Assembly (NCBI GenBank): GCA_018241665.1
Contig: JAFEDK010000003.1
Span: 16,523 to 80,522, forward strand
Direction: 5' to 3'
Length of the DNA: 64,000 bases
Source of the DNA: Pseudomonadota bacterium
GTDB lineage: Bacteria; Pseudomonadota; Gammaproteobacteria; Burkholderiales; Rhodocyclaceae
Both the position numbers and the translations under genes were made by a program. Within the stretch, counting starts at the first letter, position 1; every line of letters starts with the position of its first letter. The notes beneath the pieces are model-generated. The model saw only the letters and a list, made by a program, of their open reading frames with translations. It was not told the origin of the DNA and did not search any database. This document shows, one piece after another, positions 52,248 to 60,859 of the stretch.

Positions 52248-52804
52248 TCCTCGTCTCCCGCCTCGTCGTGCTCGTGGTCTGCGGCCTCGCCGGCCGTGCC
52301 GTCCTCCAGCTCACGCAGGATCCGGAACAGCTCCCGGTAGGCGCGCGGCGGCTTGTTCTGTTCCTTCTCCTTGATCGCATTGCGACGCAGCACGCGGAGC
52401 TGCTGCAGGTCGGCACCCGGGTGGGCGACGGCGATGTCGTGGAGGGTCTTTTCGTCTTCGATCAGCTTGGTGCGCAGGTTCTCGAGGCGATGCATCTTGG
52501 CCGTCTCGACCGCCGACACGCCCTTGAAGGCGTCCAGCGCGGCGCGGATCGGCGCCGGGTCCACATTGCGCATCAGCTTGCCGATGTATTGCAGCTGGCG
52601 CCGCTTGGCTTCATGGGACGGGAAGCGCTGGTAGTCCTTGACCGCGTCGCGCAGATCCTCGTCCATCGGCACCTTGGCCAGGCGCTCCTTGCCGAGGGCG
52701 ACCAGTTCCTGGCCGAGGTCCTGCAAGGCATGGCTGGCGCGCTTGAGCTCCGACTTGCTGGGGCCGGTGTCTTCTTCGTCTGGATGATATTTGTAGTGGG
52801 CCAT
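52244..52804 (-). CDS. darP: Ribosome biogenesis factor DarP (YjgA)
   Basis: This is a 186-residue highly charged helical protein from the ATG at 52804. The segments PSKSELKRASHALQDLGQELVAL, RFPSHEAKRRQLQYIGKLMRNVD and HPGADLQQLRVLRRNAIKE match YjgA/DarP, which aids late 50S subunit assembly. The very long antisense frame upstream of 52804 is an artefact of GC-rich codon structure. It is divergent from pmbA and coupled to mogA. Confidence 0.93.
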   Translation of the reverse strand: MAHYKYHPDEEDTGPSKSELKRASHALQDLGQELVALGKERLAKVPMDEDLRDAVKDYQRFPSHEAKRRQLQYIGKLMRNVDPAPIRAALDAFKGVSAVETAKMHRLENLRTKLIEDEKTLHDIAVAHPGADLQQLRVLRRNAIKEKEQNKPPRAYRELFRILRELEDGTAGEAADHEHDEAGDEE

Positions 52805-52870
52805 CTGGGGGCAGGAAGTGCTCGGGAAGGGTAAGATTATAGCCTTTAGCCCCTCTCCAACCGGATCGCC

Positions 52871-54211
52871 ATGGCCGACAACCGTTTCAGCTTCACCCAG
52901 GACCAGCTCAAGACCATCGCCGAAGACATCCTCAAGTTCGCCCGCAAGCGCGGCGCGACGGCCTGCGAGGTGGATGTCTCGGAGGGCTTCGGCCAGTCCG
53001 TCACGGTCCGCCGCGACGAGGTGGACACCATCGAGTACAACCGCGACAAGGGTGTCGGCGTCACCATCTATGACGGTCAGAAGCGCGGTTATGCCAGCAC
53101 CTCCGACTTCTCGAAGGAGGCCCTCAAGTCCACCGTGGACGCCGCCGTCTCGATCGCCCGCTTCACGGCCCCCGACCCGGCCGCCGGCCTGCCCGACGAA
53201 GCACTGCTGGCCAAAGAATTTCCCGATTTCGACCTCTACCATCCGTGGAAACTCTCCACCGAGGAGGCCATCGAGCTGGCCCGCAACTGCGAGCGCGCAG
53301 CCTTCGCGGTGAGCCCGGAGATCCGCAACTCCGATGGCGCCAGCGTGTCGATGCAGGAAGCCCACTTCATCTCTGCCAACAGCCTCGGCTTCCTCGGCGG
53401 CTACGCCAGCTCCCGCCACTACCTGTCCTGCTCGGTGATCGCCGGCGAGGGCGACGACATGCAGCGGGACGACTGGTATTCCACCAAGCGCGATCCGTCC
53501 GAACTGGCCGATGCGGAAGAAATCGGCACCTTCGCCGCCCGCCGTTCGCTGGCCCGTCTCGGCGCGCGCCAGATCCCCACCTGCGAGGTGCCGGTACTGT
53601 TCGAGGCCCCGCTGGCCGCCGGCCTGATCGGCGCCTTCGTGCACGCGGTGAGCGGCGGTGCGCTGTACCGCAAGTCGTCCTTCCTGATGGACAGCCTGGG
53701 CAAGCAGGTCTTCCCGTCCCATATCCAGATCTCCGAGCGCCCGCACCTGACCAAGGCCTTCGCCAGCAGCTCCTTCGATGACGATGGCGTCGCCACGCAA
53801 GATCGCGAGGTCATCATCGACGGCGTGCTGCAAGGCTACTTCCTCAGCACCTACTCGGCGCGCAAGCTGGGCATGCAGACCACCGGCAATGCCGGCGGCA
53901 GCCACAACCTGCTGGTCAAGTCCGGCCAGTACGACCTGGACGGCCTCATCAAGCAGATGGACCGCGGCCTGCTCGTCACCGAGCTGCTCGGCCACGGCGT
54001 CAATTACGTGACCGGCGACTACTCCCGCGGCGCCGCCGGCTTCTGGGTCGAGAACGGCAAGATCCAGTACCCGGTGCATGAGATCACCATCGCCGGCAAC
54101 CTCAAGAACATGCTGATGGGCATCCAGGAAATCGGCTCCGACGTGCTGGTGCGTGGCTCCAAGCACTGCGGCTCGATCCTGGTGGACCGCATGACCGTCG
54201 CCGGCGCCTGA
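52871..54211 (+). CDS. pmbA: Metalloprotease-associated protein PmbA/TldE
   Basis: This is a 446-residue member of the TldD/TldE family. Features include the N-terminal ACEVDVSEGFGQSVTVRRDEVDTIEYNRD, the middle KRDPSELADAEEIGTFAARRSLARLGAR and the C-terminal GAAGFWVENGKIQYPVHEITIAGNLKNML. As in other PmbA/TldE proteins, no zinc HExxxH motif is present; TldD, not seen here, supplies catalysis. The pair degrades unfolded peptides and matures some microcins. The usual neighbour darP is divergent upstream. Confidence 0.95.
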   Translation: MADNRFSFTQDQLKTIAEDILKFARKRGATACEVDVSEGFGQSVTVRRDEVDTIEYNRDKGVGVTIYDGQKRGYASTSDFSKEALKSTVDAAVSIARFTAPDPAAGLPDEALLAKEFPDFDLYHPWKLSTEEAIELARNCERAAFAVSPEIRNSDGASVSMQEAHFISANSLGFLGGYASSRHYLSCSVIAGEGDDMQRDDWYSTKRDPSELADAEEIGTFAARRSLARLGARQIPTCEVPVLFEAPLAAGLIGAFVHAVSGGALYRKSSFLMDSLGKQVFPSHIQISERPHLTKAFASSSFDDDGVATQDREVIIDGVLQGYFLSTYSARKLGMQTTGNAGGSHNLLVKSGQYDLDGLIKQMDRGLLVTELLGHGVNYVTGDYSRGAAGFWVENGKIQYPVHEITIAGNLKNMLMGIQEIGSDVLVRGSKHCGSILVDRMTVAGA

Positions 54212-54244
54212 TCCACCAAACAGTCCCGAGCAAGGAGAGCGAGC

Positions 54245-55351
54245 ATGGAGAGACGTTCCTTCCTGAAACACGCCGGTGCTGGCATGGCCGGCGCGGCCGT
54301 GGCGGCCCCGGCTTCCGCCGCCGAGTTGCCGACCATCAAGTGGCGGCTCGCCTCCAGCTTCCCCCGGACCCTCGACACCATCTTCGGCGCGACCGAATCG
54401 GTAGCCAAGCACGTGGCGGCAGCCACCGGCGGCAAGTTCCAGATCCAGCTCTTCGCGGCCAACGAAATCGTGCCCGGCCCGGGCGTGCTCGATGCGGTGA
54501 AGGACGGCACCGTCGAGATCGGCCACACGGCATCCTATTACTACGTCGGCAAGGACCCCACCTTCGCCTTCGACACCTGCCTGCCCTTCGGCCTCAACAG
54601 CCGCCAGCAAACAGCGTGGATGTTGAGCGGTGGCGGCCTGGAGCTGATGCGTGAGTTCTTCCGCGACTACAACATCCACCTGATCCCCTGCGGCAACACC
54701 GGCACCCAGATGGGCGGCTGGTTCCGCAAGGAGATCAAGTCCCTCGACGACCTCAAGGGCCTCAAGTTCCGCATCAGCGGCATCACCGGCCAGGTGCTGG
54801 CCAAGCTTGGCGTGGTGCCGCAGCAGATCCCCGGCGGCGACATCTACCCGGCTCTGGAAAAAGGCACCATCGACGCCGCCGAGTGGGTTGGCCCCTACGA
54901 CGATCTCAAGCTCGGCTTCAACCGGGTCGCCAAGTATTACTACTACCCGGGCTGGTGGGAGGGCGGGCCGCAGCTCTCCATCTACGTGAACATGAAGCAC
55001 TGGGCTTCGCTGCCAAAGGAATACCAGGCCATCCTCGAGGATGCCTGCCTGCGCGCCCACTCCGAGATGCAGGCCAGTTACGACGCCAAGAGCCCCAACG
55101 CCCTCAAGCAGCTGGTCGGCTCGGGCACCCAGCTGCGGCCTTTCCCCAACGAAGTGATGGCGGCCGCCTTCAAGACGGCGCTCGACCTCTACGACGAAAT
55201 CGCCACCAAAAACGCCAAATTCCGCAGGATCTACGAGGCCTGGAAGAAATTCCGCGACGACCAGCTGCAGTGGTTCGCTGTGGCCGAAAACCGCTACGAC
55301 AATTTCATGCAGGCGACCCGCGTTGCCACCCGGGCCCGCAACAACAAATAG
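54245..55351 (+). CDS. TRAP transporter substrate-binding protein (DctP family), orphan
   Basis: This is a 368-residue periplasmic binding protein with a twin-arginine-like signal ERRSFLKHAGAGMAG. DctP-family features are KWRLASSFPRTLDTIFGATESVAKHVAAATGG, the Arg-containing LKFRISGITGQVLAKLGVVPQQIPGGDIYPALEKGTIDAAEWVGPYDD and a Tyr/Trp-rich YYYPGWWEGGPQL segment, as in TakP-like 2-oxoacid binders. No DctQ or DctM membrane genes follow, so the rest of the transporter must lie elsewhere. It has an AAGGAGAG ribosome site. Confidence 0.92.
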   Translation: MERRSFLKHAGAGMAGAAVAAPASAAELPTIKWRLASSFPRTLDTIFGATESVAKHVAAATGGKFQIQLFAANEIVPGPGVLDAVKDGTVEIGHTASYYYVGKDPTFAFDTCLPFGLNSRQQTAWMLSGGGLELMREFFRDYNIHLIPCGNTGTQMGGWFRKEIKSLDDLKGLKFRISGITGQVLAKLGVVPQQIPGGDIYPALEKGTIDAAEWVGPYDDLKLGFNRVAKYYYYPGWWEGGPQLSIYVNMKHWASLPKEYQAILEDACLRAHSEMQASYDAKSPNALKQLVGSGTQLRPFPNEVMAAAFKTALDLYDEIATKNAKFRRIYEAWKKFRDDQLQWFAVAENRYDNFMQATRVATRARNNK

Positions 55352-55385
55352 GCCAGCGATGCACTTATCCCGTGGGGGAAAAACT

Positions 55386-55411
55386 GTGGGGGCGAATGAA
55401 TTCGCCCCCAC
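55386..55411. repeat. Palindromic element R8, collapsed 26-bp form
   Basis: GTGGGGGCGAAT-GA-ATTCGCCCCCAC is a single perfect palindrome: left outer end joined to the right arm with no spacer. It looks like a deletion product of a full element. It lies in the 213-bp gap before lrgA, where nothing else stands out. Confidence 0.9.
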
Positions 55412-55564
55412 AGAAGCAGCCCCCACAGAGGCAGCCCCTGCAGCGGCAGTCTCCATCGCGACGGCCCTCGCCGGATCTGCACCCGTTCCGCGCCCTTCAG
55501 CTCATCACAAGATGCACCTTGTACCTTTGAAACACGCCCTTCGCTTTTCCGGAGGACTCCACCC

Positions 55565-55921
55565 ATGATCGCCGCCTTTGCCCTTCTGCTGGCTTTCCAG
55601 CTCGCCGGCGAAGCCCTGCGCGTGGCCCTGCACCTGCCGGTTCCCGGCCCGGTGATCGGCATGGGGCTGCTGCTGGTCTACCTGATCGCCCGCCGCGGCC
55701 CGTCCGAATCCCTGCGGATGACCTCCGGCAACCTGCTGCAGAATCTCTCGCTGATGTTCATTCCCGCCGGCACCGGCGTCATGCTGCACAGCGCCCGCCT
55801 CTTCGATGAAGCCGGGCCGATTCTCGTCGCGCTGGTCGCCAGCACCGTGCTGGGCCTGGCTGCCACCGGGCTGACGCTGCATTTCCTGACCCGCAAGGGC
55901 AAACAGGAGGGCTCCCGATGA
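55565..55921 (+). CDS. CidA/LrgA family holin-like protein
   Basis: This is a 118-residue membrane protein with four hydrophobic helices and the family segment LHLPVPGPVIGMGLLLVYLI, then LMFIPAGTGVMLHSARLFDE. CidA/LrgA proteins are holin-like and act with LrgB in controlling murein hydrolase activity or in small-molecule (pyruvate, glycolate) transport. It overlaps the lrgB gene by four bases. A GGAGGA site precedes the ATG. Confidence 0.92.
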   Translation: MIAAFALLLAFQLAGEALRVALHLPVPGPVIGMGLLLVYLIARRGPSESLRMTSGNLLQNLSLMFIPAGTGVMLHSARLFDEAGPILVALVASTVLGLAATGLTLHFLTRKGKQEGSR

Positions 55922-56652
55922 ACCCGGAAAGCATGACCGAGATCTGGGTCTACCTGTCCGCCCAGCCGCTGCTGTGGCTGACCCTGACGCTGGCGGTGTA
56001 CCTGCTGGCCCTCGCCCTGCACCGCAAGGCCAAGGGGCACCCGGTGGTCAATCCGGTGCTGGTGTCGGTGAGCATCCTGGTCGTCCTGCTGCTGGTCACC
56101 GGCACACCCTACCAGCGCTACTTCGACGGAGCCCAGTTCGTGCACTTCTTGCTTGGCCCGACCACCGTCGCGCTGGCGGTGCCGCTCCACGCCCAGCTCA
56201 AGCGCCTGCTCGCGATGGGCGGGCCGCTGCTGATCGCGCTGGTGGTCGGCTCCCTTACGGCCGGCCTGTCGGCCTACGCCATCGGTGCCTTGCTGGGGGC
56301 CAGTACGCCGACGGTGATCTCCCTGGCGCCGAAGTCCGTCACCACGCCGATCGCCATGGGCGTCGCCGAGCGCCTCGGCGGGCTGGCCTCGCTGACCGCG
56401 GTGTTCGTCATCCTGACCGGCATCTTCGGGGCAATCTTCGCCGACGGCATCCTGCGCCGCCTTGGCGTAAAGGACGACGCCAGCATCGGTTTCGCCCTCG
56501 GCCTGGCCTCCCATGGCATCGGCACCGCGCGGGCTTTCCAGCTCAGCGAGCAAACCGGCGCCTTCGCCGCGCTGGCGATGGGCCTCAACGGCCTGTTCAC
56601 GGCCATCACCCTACCCTGGCTGCTGCCGCTGCTGACGCCACTGCTCAAGTAG
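55918..56652 (+). CDS. LrgB/CidB family membrane protein
   Basis: This is a 244-residue protein with seven to eight helices. Family signatures are FLLGPTTVALAVPLHAQLKRL, SLAPKSVTTPIAMGVAERLGG and GLASHGIGTARAFQLSEQTGAFAALAMGLNG. It pairs with the upstream LrgA-like protein. The orphan TRAP binding protein nearby is not in the same tight operon. Confidence 0.94.
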   Translation: MNPESMTEIWVYLSAQPLLWLTLTLAVYLLALALHRKAKGHPVVNPVLVSVSILVVLLLVTGTPYQRYFDGAQFVHFLLGPTTVALAVPLHAQLKRLLAMGGPLLIALVVGSLTAGLSAYAIGALLGASTPTVISLAPKSVTTPIAMGVAERLGGLASLTAVFVILTGIFGAIFADGILRRLGVKDDASIGFALGLASHGIGTARAFQLSEQTGAFAALAMGLNGLFTAITLPWLLPLLTPLLK

Positions 56653-56697
56653 CGCTGCGTGAACTAGGGTTGCCCTCAAGTTGCCCACGGCGTATGC

Positions 56698-56717
56698 GGC
56701 CCCGATAATCGGGGCCG
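56698..56717 (+). terminator. Possible terminator after lrgB
   Basis: GGCCCCGA-TAAT-TCGGGGCC forms a strong hairpin, but the T run (CCATTTTT) starts about 7 bases later, so termination may be partial. Confidence 0.45.
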
Positions 56718-56742
56718 TTGCCATTTTTGCTGCACCGCATCC

Positions 56743-57684
56743 ATGGACCTGCTTATCGATGTGATCCTGCGCGCCGGCCGTTCTGCGGTCGAACTGTCGT
56801 TCTTCGTGCTGCTGCCGGTGATGATCGTCATGCTGTCCCTGATGCGCCTGCTGGAAGCCAAGGGCGTACTCGACTGGGTCGTCGCGCGGCTGGCTCCGCT
56901 GCTGCGCCCCGTCGGCCTGACCGGCCTCGGCGTGTTTGCAGCGCTGCAGATCAACTTCGTCAGCTTCGCCGCTCCCGTCGCCACGCTGACCATGATGGAC
57001 CAGCGTGGCGCCTCCAGCCGCCACCTGGCCGCCACGCTGGCGATGGTGATGGCCATGGCCCAGGCCAACGTGTCGATGCCGATGGCGGCGATGGGCCTGC
57101 ATTTCGGCGTCGTGCTCGGCTGGTCGCTGGTCGGCGGGCTGGCCGCCGCAGCGGCCACCTATTACGGCTTCGGGCGCGGGCTCAGCAGCACCGAACACAC
57201 CATCGATGAAACCCTGCACCATCCGGTGGCCGAGAGCGCCAAGGGCATCCTCGACGTGATCAACCGGGCAGGCGCCGAAGCCTTCAAGATCGCCGTCGGC
57301 TCGATCCCCATGCTCGTGCTGTCCCTCACCGTGGTCCTCGCCCTGCGTCGCCTCGGCGCGCTGGACGCCCTCACCGGCCTGCTGTCGCCGCTGCTGCTGA
57401 CGGTCGGCGCCGACCCTACGCTGATCCTGCCGACCCTCACCAAGTACCTGGCCGGCGGCACCGCGATGATGGGCGTCATGGACGAGATGTTGCGCGCCGG
57501 CACGGCCAACGCCGCCACCCTCAACGGGGCCAGCGCCGGCCTGCTGATCCACCCTCTCGACGTCCCCGGCGTGGCGGTGCTAATTTCCGCCGGGCGACGC
57601 GTCGCCGACGTGTGGAAGCCCGCCACCCTGGGCGCGCTGGTCGGCATCGCGGTACGCATGGCGGGGCACATGGTGGCCGGCTGA
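56743..57684 (+). CDS. Nucleoside recognition (Gate) domain membrane protein
   Basis: This is a 313-residue membrane protein with about eight helices. Two Gate-type domains are suggested by LLEAKGVLDWVVARLAPLLRPVGLTGLGVFAAL and LDALTGLLSPLLLTVGADPTLILPTLTKYLAGGTAMMGV, as in spore-maturation-like and concentrative nucleoside transporter relatives. Substrate and direction of transport are unknown. It stands alone, 90 bp after lrgB and 95 bp before the YhhQ gene. Confidence 0.87.
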   Translation: MDLLIDVILRAGRSAVELSFFVLLPVMIVMLSLMRLLEAKGVLDWVVARLAPLLRPVGLTGLGVFAALQINFVSFAAPVATLTMMDQRGASSRHLAATLAMVMAMAQANVSMPMAAMGLHFGVVLGWSLVGGLAAAAATYYGFGRGLSSTEHTIDETLHHPVAESAKGILDVINRAGAEAFKIAVGSIPMLVLSLTVVLALRRLGALDALTGLLSPLLLTVGADPTLILPTLTKYLAGGTAMMGVMDEMLRAGTANAATLNGASAGLLIHPLDVPGVAVLISAGRRVADVWKPATLGALVGIAVRMAGHMVAG

Positions 57685-57779
57685 GTCCGTTGCCGTCGGA
57701 GTGCTGCAGTGCCACACTGGCAGGCATTCCGAGGCCCCTCGACAAGGAAAGCGGGCCCGCCCATCTCCTGGAGAGCCCC

Positions 57780-58508
57780 ATGTCGACTGCGTCGCATCTG
57801 CATTCCCCAGCCCCACGCCAGTACAAGTATTACGAATTCGTGATGGCGGCCTTCGTCGCTGTCTACCTGTGCTCCAACCTGATCGGCCCGGCCAAGGCCG
57901 CGCAAGTCGTCGTCCCGGGCCTCGGGCCGGTGACCTTCGGCGCCGGAGTGCTGTTCTTCCCGATCTCCTACATCTTCGGCGACGTGCTCACCGAGGTCTA
58001 TGGCTACGCCCGCGCCCGCCGCGTGATCTGGGCCGGCTTCGGCGCGATGGTCTTCGCCTCGGTGATGGCCGCGGTGGTGGTCGCCCTGCCACCCGCTCCA
58101 ACATGGACCAACCAGCCGGCCTACGAGATCGCCTTCGGCTCCACCTGGCGCATCGTCGCCGCCTCGCTCACGGCCTTCTTCTGCGGCGAATTCGTCAATT
58201 CCTACGTGCTGGCGCGCATGAAGATCCGCAGTAACGGCCGCCACCTGTGGCAACGCACGATAGGCTCGACGATCTTCGGCGAGGGCGTCGACTCCCTGCT
58301 GTTCTATCCCCTCGCCTTCTGGGACTCCGGCCTGATCCCCAACGCGCTGCTGCCGGGCATCATGCTCGCCCAGTTCGTCACCAAGGTCGGCGTGGAGACA
58401 CTATTCACACCGCTCACCTACAGGATCGTCGCCTTCCTGAAAGAGGCCGAACGGGAGGACCACTACGATGTGGATACCGATTTCACGCCCTTCTCGGTCA
58501 AGGTGTGA
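57780..58508 (+). CDS. yhhQ: Queuosine precursor transporter (YhhQ family)
   Basis: This is a 242-residue six-helix membrane protein from the ATG at 57780. Family segments are FVAVYLCSNLIGPAKAAQV, GVLFFPISYIFGDVLTEVYGYARARRVIWAGF, FFCGEFVNSYVLARMKI and GSTIFGEGVDSLLFYPLAF. YhhQ imports preQ0 or preQ1 for queuosine tRNA modification. No preQ1 aptamer is evident in the 95-bp leader. Confidence 0.93.
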   Translation: MSTASHLHSPAPRQYKYYEFVMAAFVAVYLCSNLIGPAKAAQVVVPGLGPVTFGAGVLFFPISYIFGDVLTEVYGYARARRVIWAGFGAMVFASVMAAVVVALPPAPTWTNQPAYEIAFGSTWRIVAASLTAFFCGEFVNSYVLARMKIRSNGRHLWQRTIGSTIFGEGVDSLLFYPLAFWDSGLIPNALLPGIMLAQFVTKVGVETLFTPLTYRIVAFLKEAEREDHYDVDTDFTPFSVKV

Positions 58509-58598
58509 CGGCCGTTGCGGCGGCGCGGCATTTCACTAGGCGAAATCAGCGCACCTGAGATACCATTCCGCGTCCTTGAATCAGAGGCAGGAAATCCG

Positions 58599-59384
58599 TT
58601 GTCCACGCCAGAAACCGCGAAAAGCCCCATCCAGGTCATCGAGCGCATGATGAAGCTGCTCGATGTCCTCGCCGAGCACCCCGATCCGGTGCCCCTCAAG
58701 CAGCTCGCTGCGGAAACCGGGCTTCACCCCTCCACGGCCCATCGCATCCTCGGCGCGATGAGCAGCAGCGGCTTCGTCGAACGCAGCGACGGTGGTGCCT
58801 ATCGCCTGGGCATCCGCCTGCTCGAACTGGGCAGCTTGGTGAAGTCGCGCATCTCCCTGCGGGAAACTGCCATGGCGGCGATGGTCAAGCTTCACGGCAG
58901 CACAGGCGAGAGCGTGAACCTCGGTATTCGCGCAGGCGACGAGATCGTCTATGTGGAACGGACCTCCAGCGGCAAATCCGCCGTGCGCGTGGTACACATC
59001 GTCGGCGCCCGCGCACCGCTGCACACCACCGCCACCGGCAAGCTGTTCCTCGTCGAGGACGGCCCCCAGAAGGTCAAGGACTACGCCCGCCGTACCGGCC
59101 TGCCGTCATCGACGCCGACCTCCATCACCACCTTGCAGGGCCTCGAGAAGGAACTCGACAAGGTCCGCCGCCACGGCGTCGCCTATGACCTGGACGAAGT
59201 GGAAACGGGCGTGCGCTGCATCGCCGCCGGCATCCGCGACGACAGTGGCGACCTGGTCGCCGGCCTGTCCCTGTCCACACCGTCCGAGCGCTTCAACCCG
59301 GACTGGGCACCGCTGATCCGCCAGACCGCCGACGAAATCTCCAGCGCACTGGGCTATGTCGCCACGGTCACACGCCAGCCCTGA
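58599..59384 (+). CDS. IclR-family transcriptional regulator
   Basis: This is a 261-residue regulator using a TTG start at 58599, chosen because the protein then has normal IclR length and CAGGAA lies about 7 bases upstream; an in-frame ATG at 58515 would add 28 unrelated residues. The N-terminal winged helix (VPLKQLAAETGLHPSTAHRILGAMSSSGFVERSDGGAYRLG) is followed by a ligand-binding domain (APLHTTATGKLFL, GVAYDLDEVETGVRCIAAGIRD). Its effector and targets are unknown; the neighbouring transporter genes are candidates. Confidence 0.92.
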   Translation: MSTPETAKSPIQVIERMMKLLDVLAEHPDPVPLKQLAAETGLHPSTAHRILGAMSSSGFVERSDGGAYRLGIRLLELGSLVKSRISLRETAMAAMVKLHGSTGESVNLGIRAGDEIVYVERTSSGKSAVRVVHIVGARAPLHTTATGKLFLVEDGPQKVKDYARRTGLPSSTPTSITTLQGLEKELDKVRRHGVAYDLDEVETGVRCIAAGIRDDSGDLVAGLSLSTPSERFNPDWAPLIRQTADEISSALGYVATVTRQP

Positions 59385-59423
59385 GTCACGGCCGTTTGTG
59401 TCGCGAAACCATACATCCTGAAG

Positions 59424-59492
59424 CGTAGGGGCGAATTCATTCACCCGACACGCAACAATCGTTCTCTGCGGGCGAATGAATTCGCCCCTACG
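59424..59492. repeat. Palindromic element R9 (CGTAGGGGCG type)
   Basis: Arms at 59424-59446 (one mismatch, TTCACCC) and 59470-59492 flank a 23-bp spacer that appears inverted and is the most diverged of the set. It lies between the convergent IclR and pbpG genes. Confidence 0.93.
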
Positions 59493-59575
59493 AGAGCCCG
59501 CCAGGAAAGCCAGCACCGGCGTTACAGGCGGCGATCGGCCTGACAGGATCCAGCAGCACGCATTCCTGAAGGCCA

Positions 59576-59604
59576 CAAAAAAACGGGCGCCCCGGCGCCC
59601 GTTT
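59576..59604 (-). terminator. Terminator of pbpG
   Basis: On the minus strand AAACGGGCGCC pairs with GGCGCCCGTTT, followed by a T run (plus strand A run from 59577). It is 22 bp past the pbpG stop. Confidence 0.85.
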
Positions 59605-59625
59605 CCATTTCCGCTACAGCAACAC

Positions 59626-60714
59626 TCAGGTCGCCGGGCCGTGGCGGCCAGCTGCGGCAAGCTTCTGCTGCATCGCGGCGCTCTCCAGCCAGCGCTTGAC
59701 GCGCTGGGCATCGGCCACCCGCGTGAAGCGGCCGAAGGAGTCCAGCAGCACGATGATCATCGGCTTGTTGAGCATCCAGGCCTGCATCACCAGGCATTTG
59801 CCCGACTCGTTGATATAGCCGGTCTTGGACACGCCGATCTGCCAGTTCGGGCTGCCAACCAGCGAGTTGGTATTGTTGAACTGGCGCTGGCGACCGTTCA
59901 GGGACACCACGTAGTTGGCGGTGGTGGAGAACTCGCGGATCAAGGGATAGCGGGACGCCGCCGACACCATCTTGACCAAGTCCCGGGCGCTCGACACATT
60001 GGCCGAGTTGAGGCCGGTGCTGTCGGAGAAGCGGGTGTCGTGCAGGCCGAGGGCCGCCGCCTTGCGATTCATCGCCACCACGAAGGCCGGCAAGCCGCCC
60101 GGATAGTTGCGACCCAGAGACGCCGCAGCACGATTTTCGGAAGACATCAGGGCCAACCGCAGCATGTCATCCCGCTGCAGTTCGGTGCCCACCGGCACAT
60201 GGGAGCTGCTGTTGCGCAGGGTGTCCACGTCATCCTGGGTGACCGTCAAAGTCTCGTTGAGGGACAGCCGGGCATCCAGCACGACCATCGCCGTCATCAG
60301 CTTGGTGATGGACGCAATCGGCACGACGGTGTCGGAGTTCTTTTCGAGCAGCACGTTGCCAGTGGCTTGGTCGGCCACCATGAAAGCGGCCGACTGCAGC
60401 TGAGGATTGCCTTCATGATCGACACCATCATGGCTGGCCGCCGCAACCGCATGCTGGGCATGACGCGACGAATGCGCAGCCACCTTGCGACCATGCGGTT
60501 TGTCCTCGGCCGCCTTGGCGACCTTGCTGCCCCGGGCTTTGCCGGACTTGGACGACTTGGCCACCTTTTCAGCCTTCTCGACCTTCGGTGCGGCCTTGGC
60601 GGTGTGGGACTTCTTCGACGACGCATGGTGCGCTGCTGCAAATGCATCGCCGGGCACAACGGTGTTGAGTGCAAAGACTCCCAGCAGGGTGAGTACGGTA
60701 GTACGGATTTTCAT
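59626..60714 (-). CDS. pbpG: D-alanyl-D-alanine endopeptidase (PBP7/8 type)
   Basis: This is a 362-residue serine peptidase of the S11 family. A signal peptide (MKIRTTVLTLLGVFALN to DAFA) is followed by an unusual Lys/Ala/His/Ser-rich basic stretch of about 75 residues. The catalytic domain then shows SITK (SxxK), SENRAA (SxN) and KTGYIN (KTG). It cuts peptide cross-links in peptidoglycan. The basic linker is longer than in E. coli PbpG and may bind cell wall or envelope polyanions. It has its own terminator and lies downstream of an AT-rich promoter region. Confidence 0.93.
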   Translation of the reverse strand: MKIRTTVLTLLGVFALNTVVPGDAFAAAHHASSKKSHTAKAAPKVEKAEKVAKSSKSGKARGSKVAKAAEDKPHGRKVAAHSSRHAQHAVAAASHDGVDHEGNPQLQSAAFMVADQATGNVLLEKNSDTVVPIASITKLMTAMVVLDARLSLNETLTVTQDDVDTLRNSSSHVPVGTELQRDDMLRLALMSSENRAAASLGRNYPGGLPAFVVAMNRKAAALGLHDTRFSDSTGLNSANVSSARDLVKMVSAASRYPLIREFSTTANYVVSLNGRQRQFNNTNSLVGSPNWQIGVSKTGYINESGKCLVMQAWMLNKPMIIVLLDSFGRFTRVADAQRVKRWLESAAMQQKLAAAGRHGPAT

Positions 60715-60859
60715 CGTCTTTCAAACTGGTTCATGAGCGGGAAGAAAGCCTTCTCCCCCAATGAAAAATCTTCGCGACAGGCAGGCCTCGCGGGCGGAGT
60801 TCGGCACGCTCCGGCGGATGCTTTTTGGATAGGCACCACAACAGGGCCGGATGGCTCAA

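Noticed and set aside
52244-55456. A 1070-residue open frame on the minus strand
   Set aside because: Only 52244-52804 matches a real protein (DarP). The rest is opposite pmbA and the TRAP binding protein gene.
57685-57779. preQ1 riboswitch before yhhQ
   Set aside because: The 95-bp leader shows no recognisable preQ1 aptamer stem followed by the A-rich tail.
2439-59492. Palindromic repeats as CRISPR, integron attC or phage att sites
   Set aside because: Copies are kilobases apart with no regular spacers, no cas, integrase or cassette structure, and the arms are fully palindromic.
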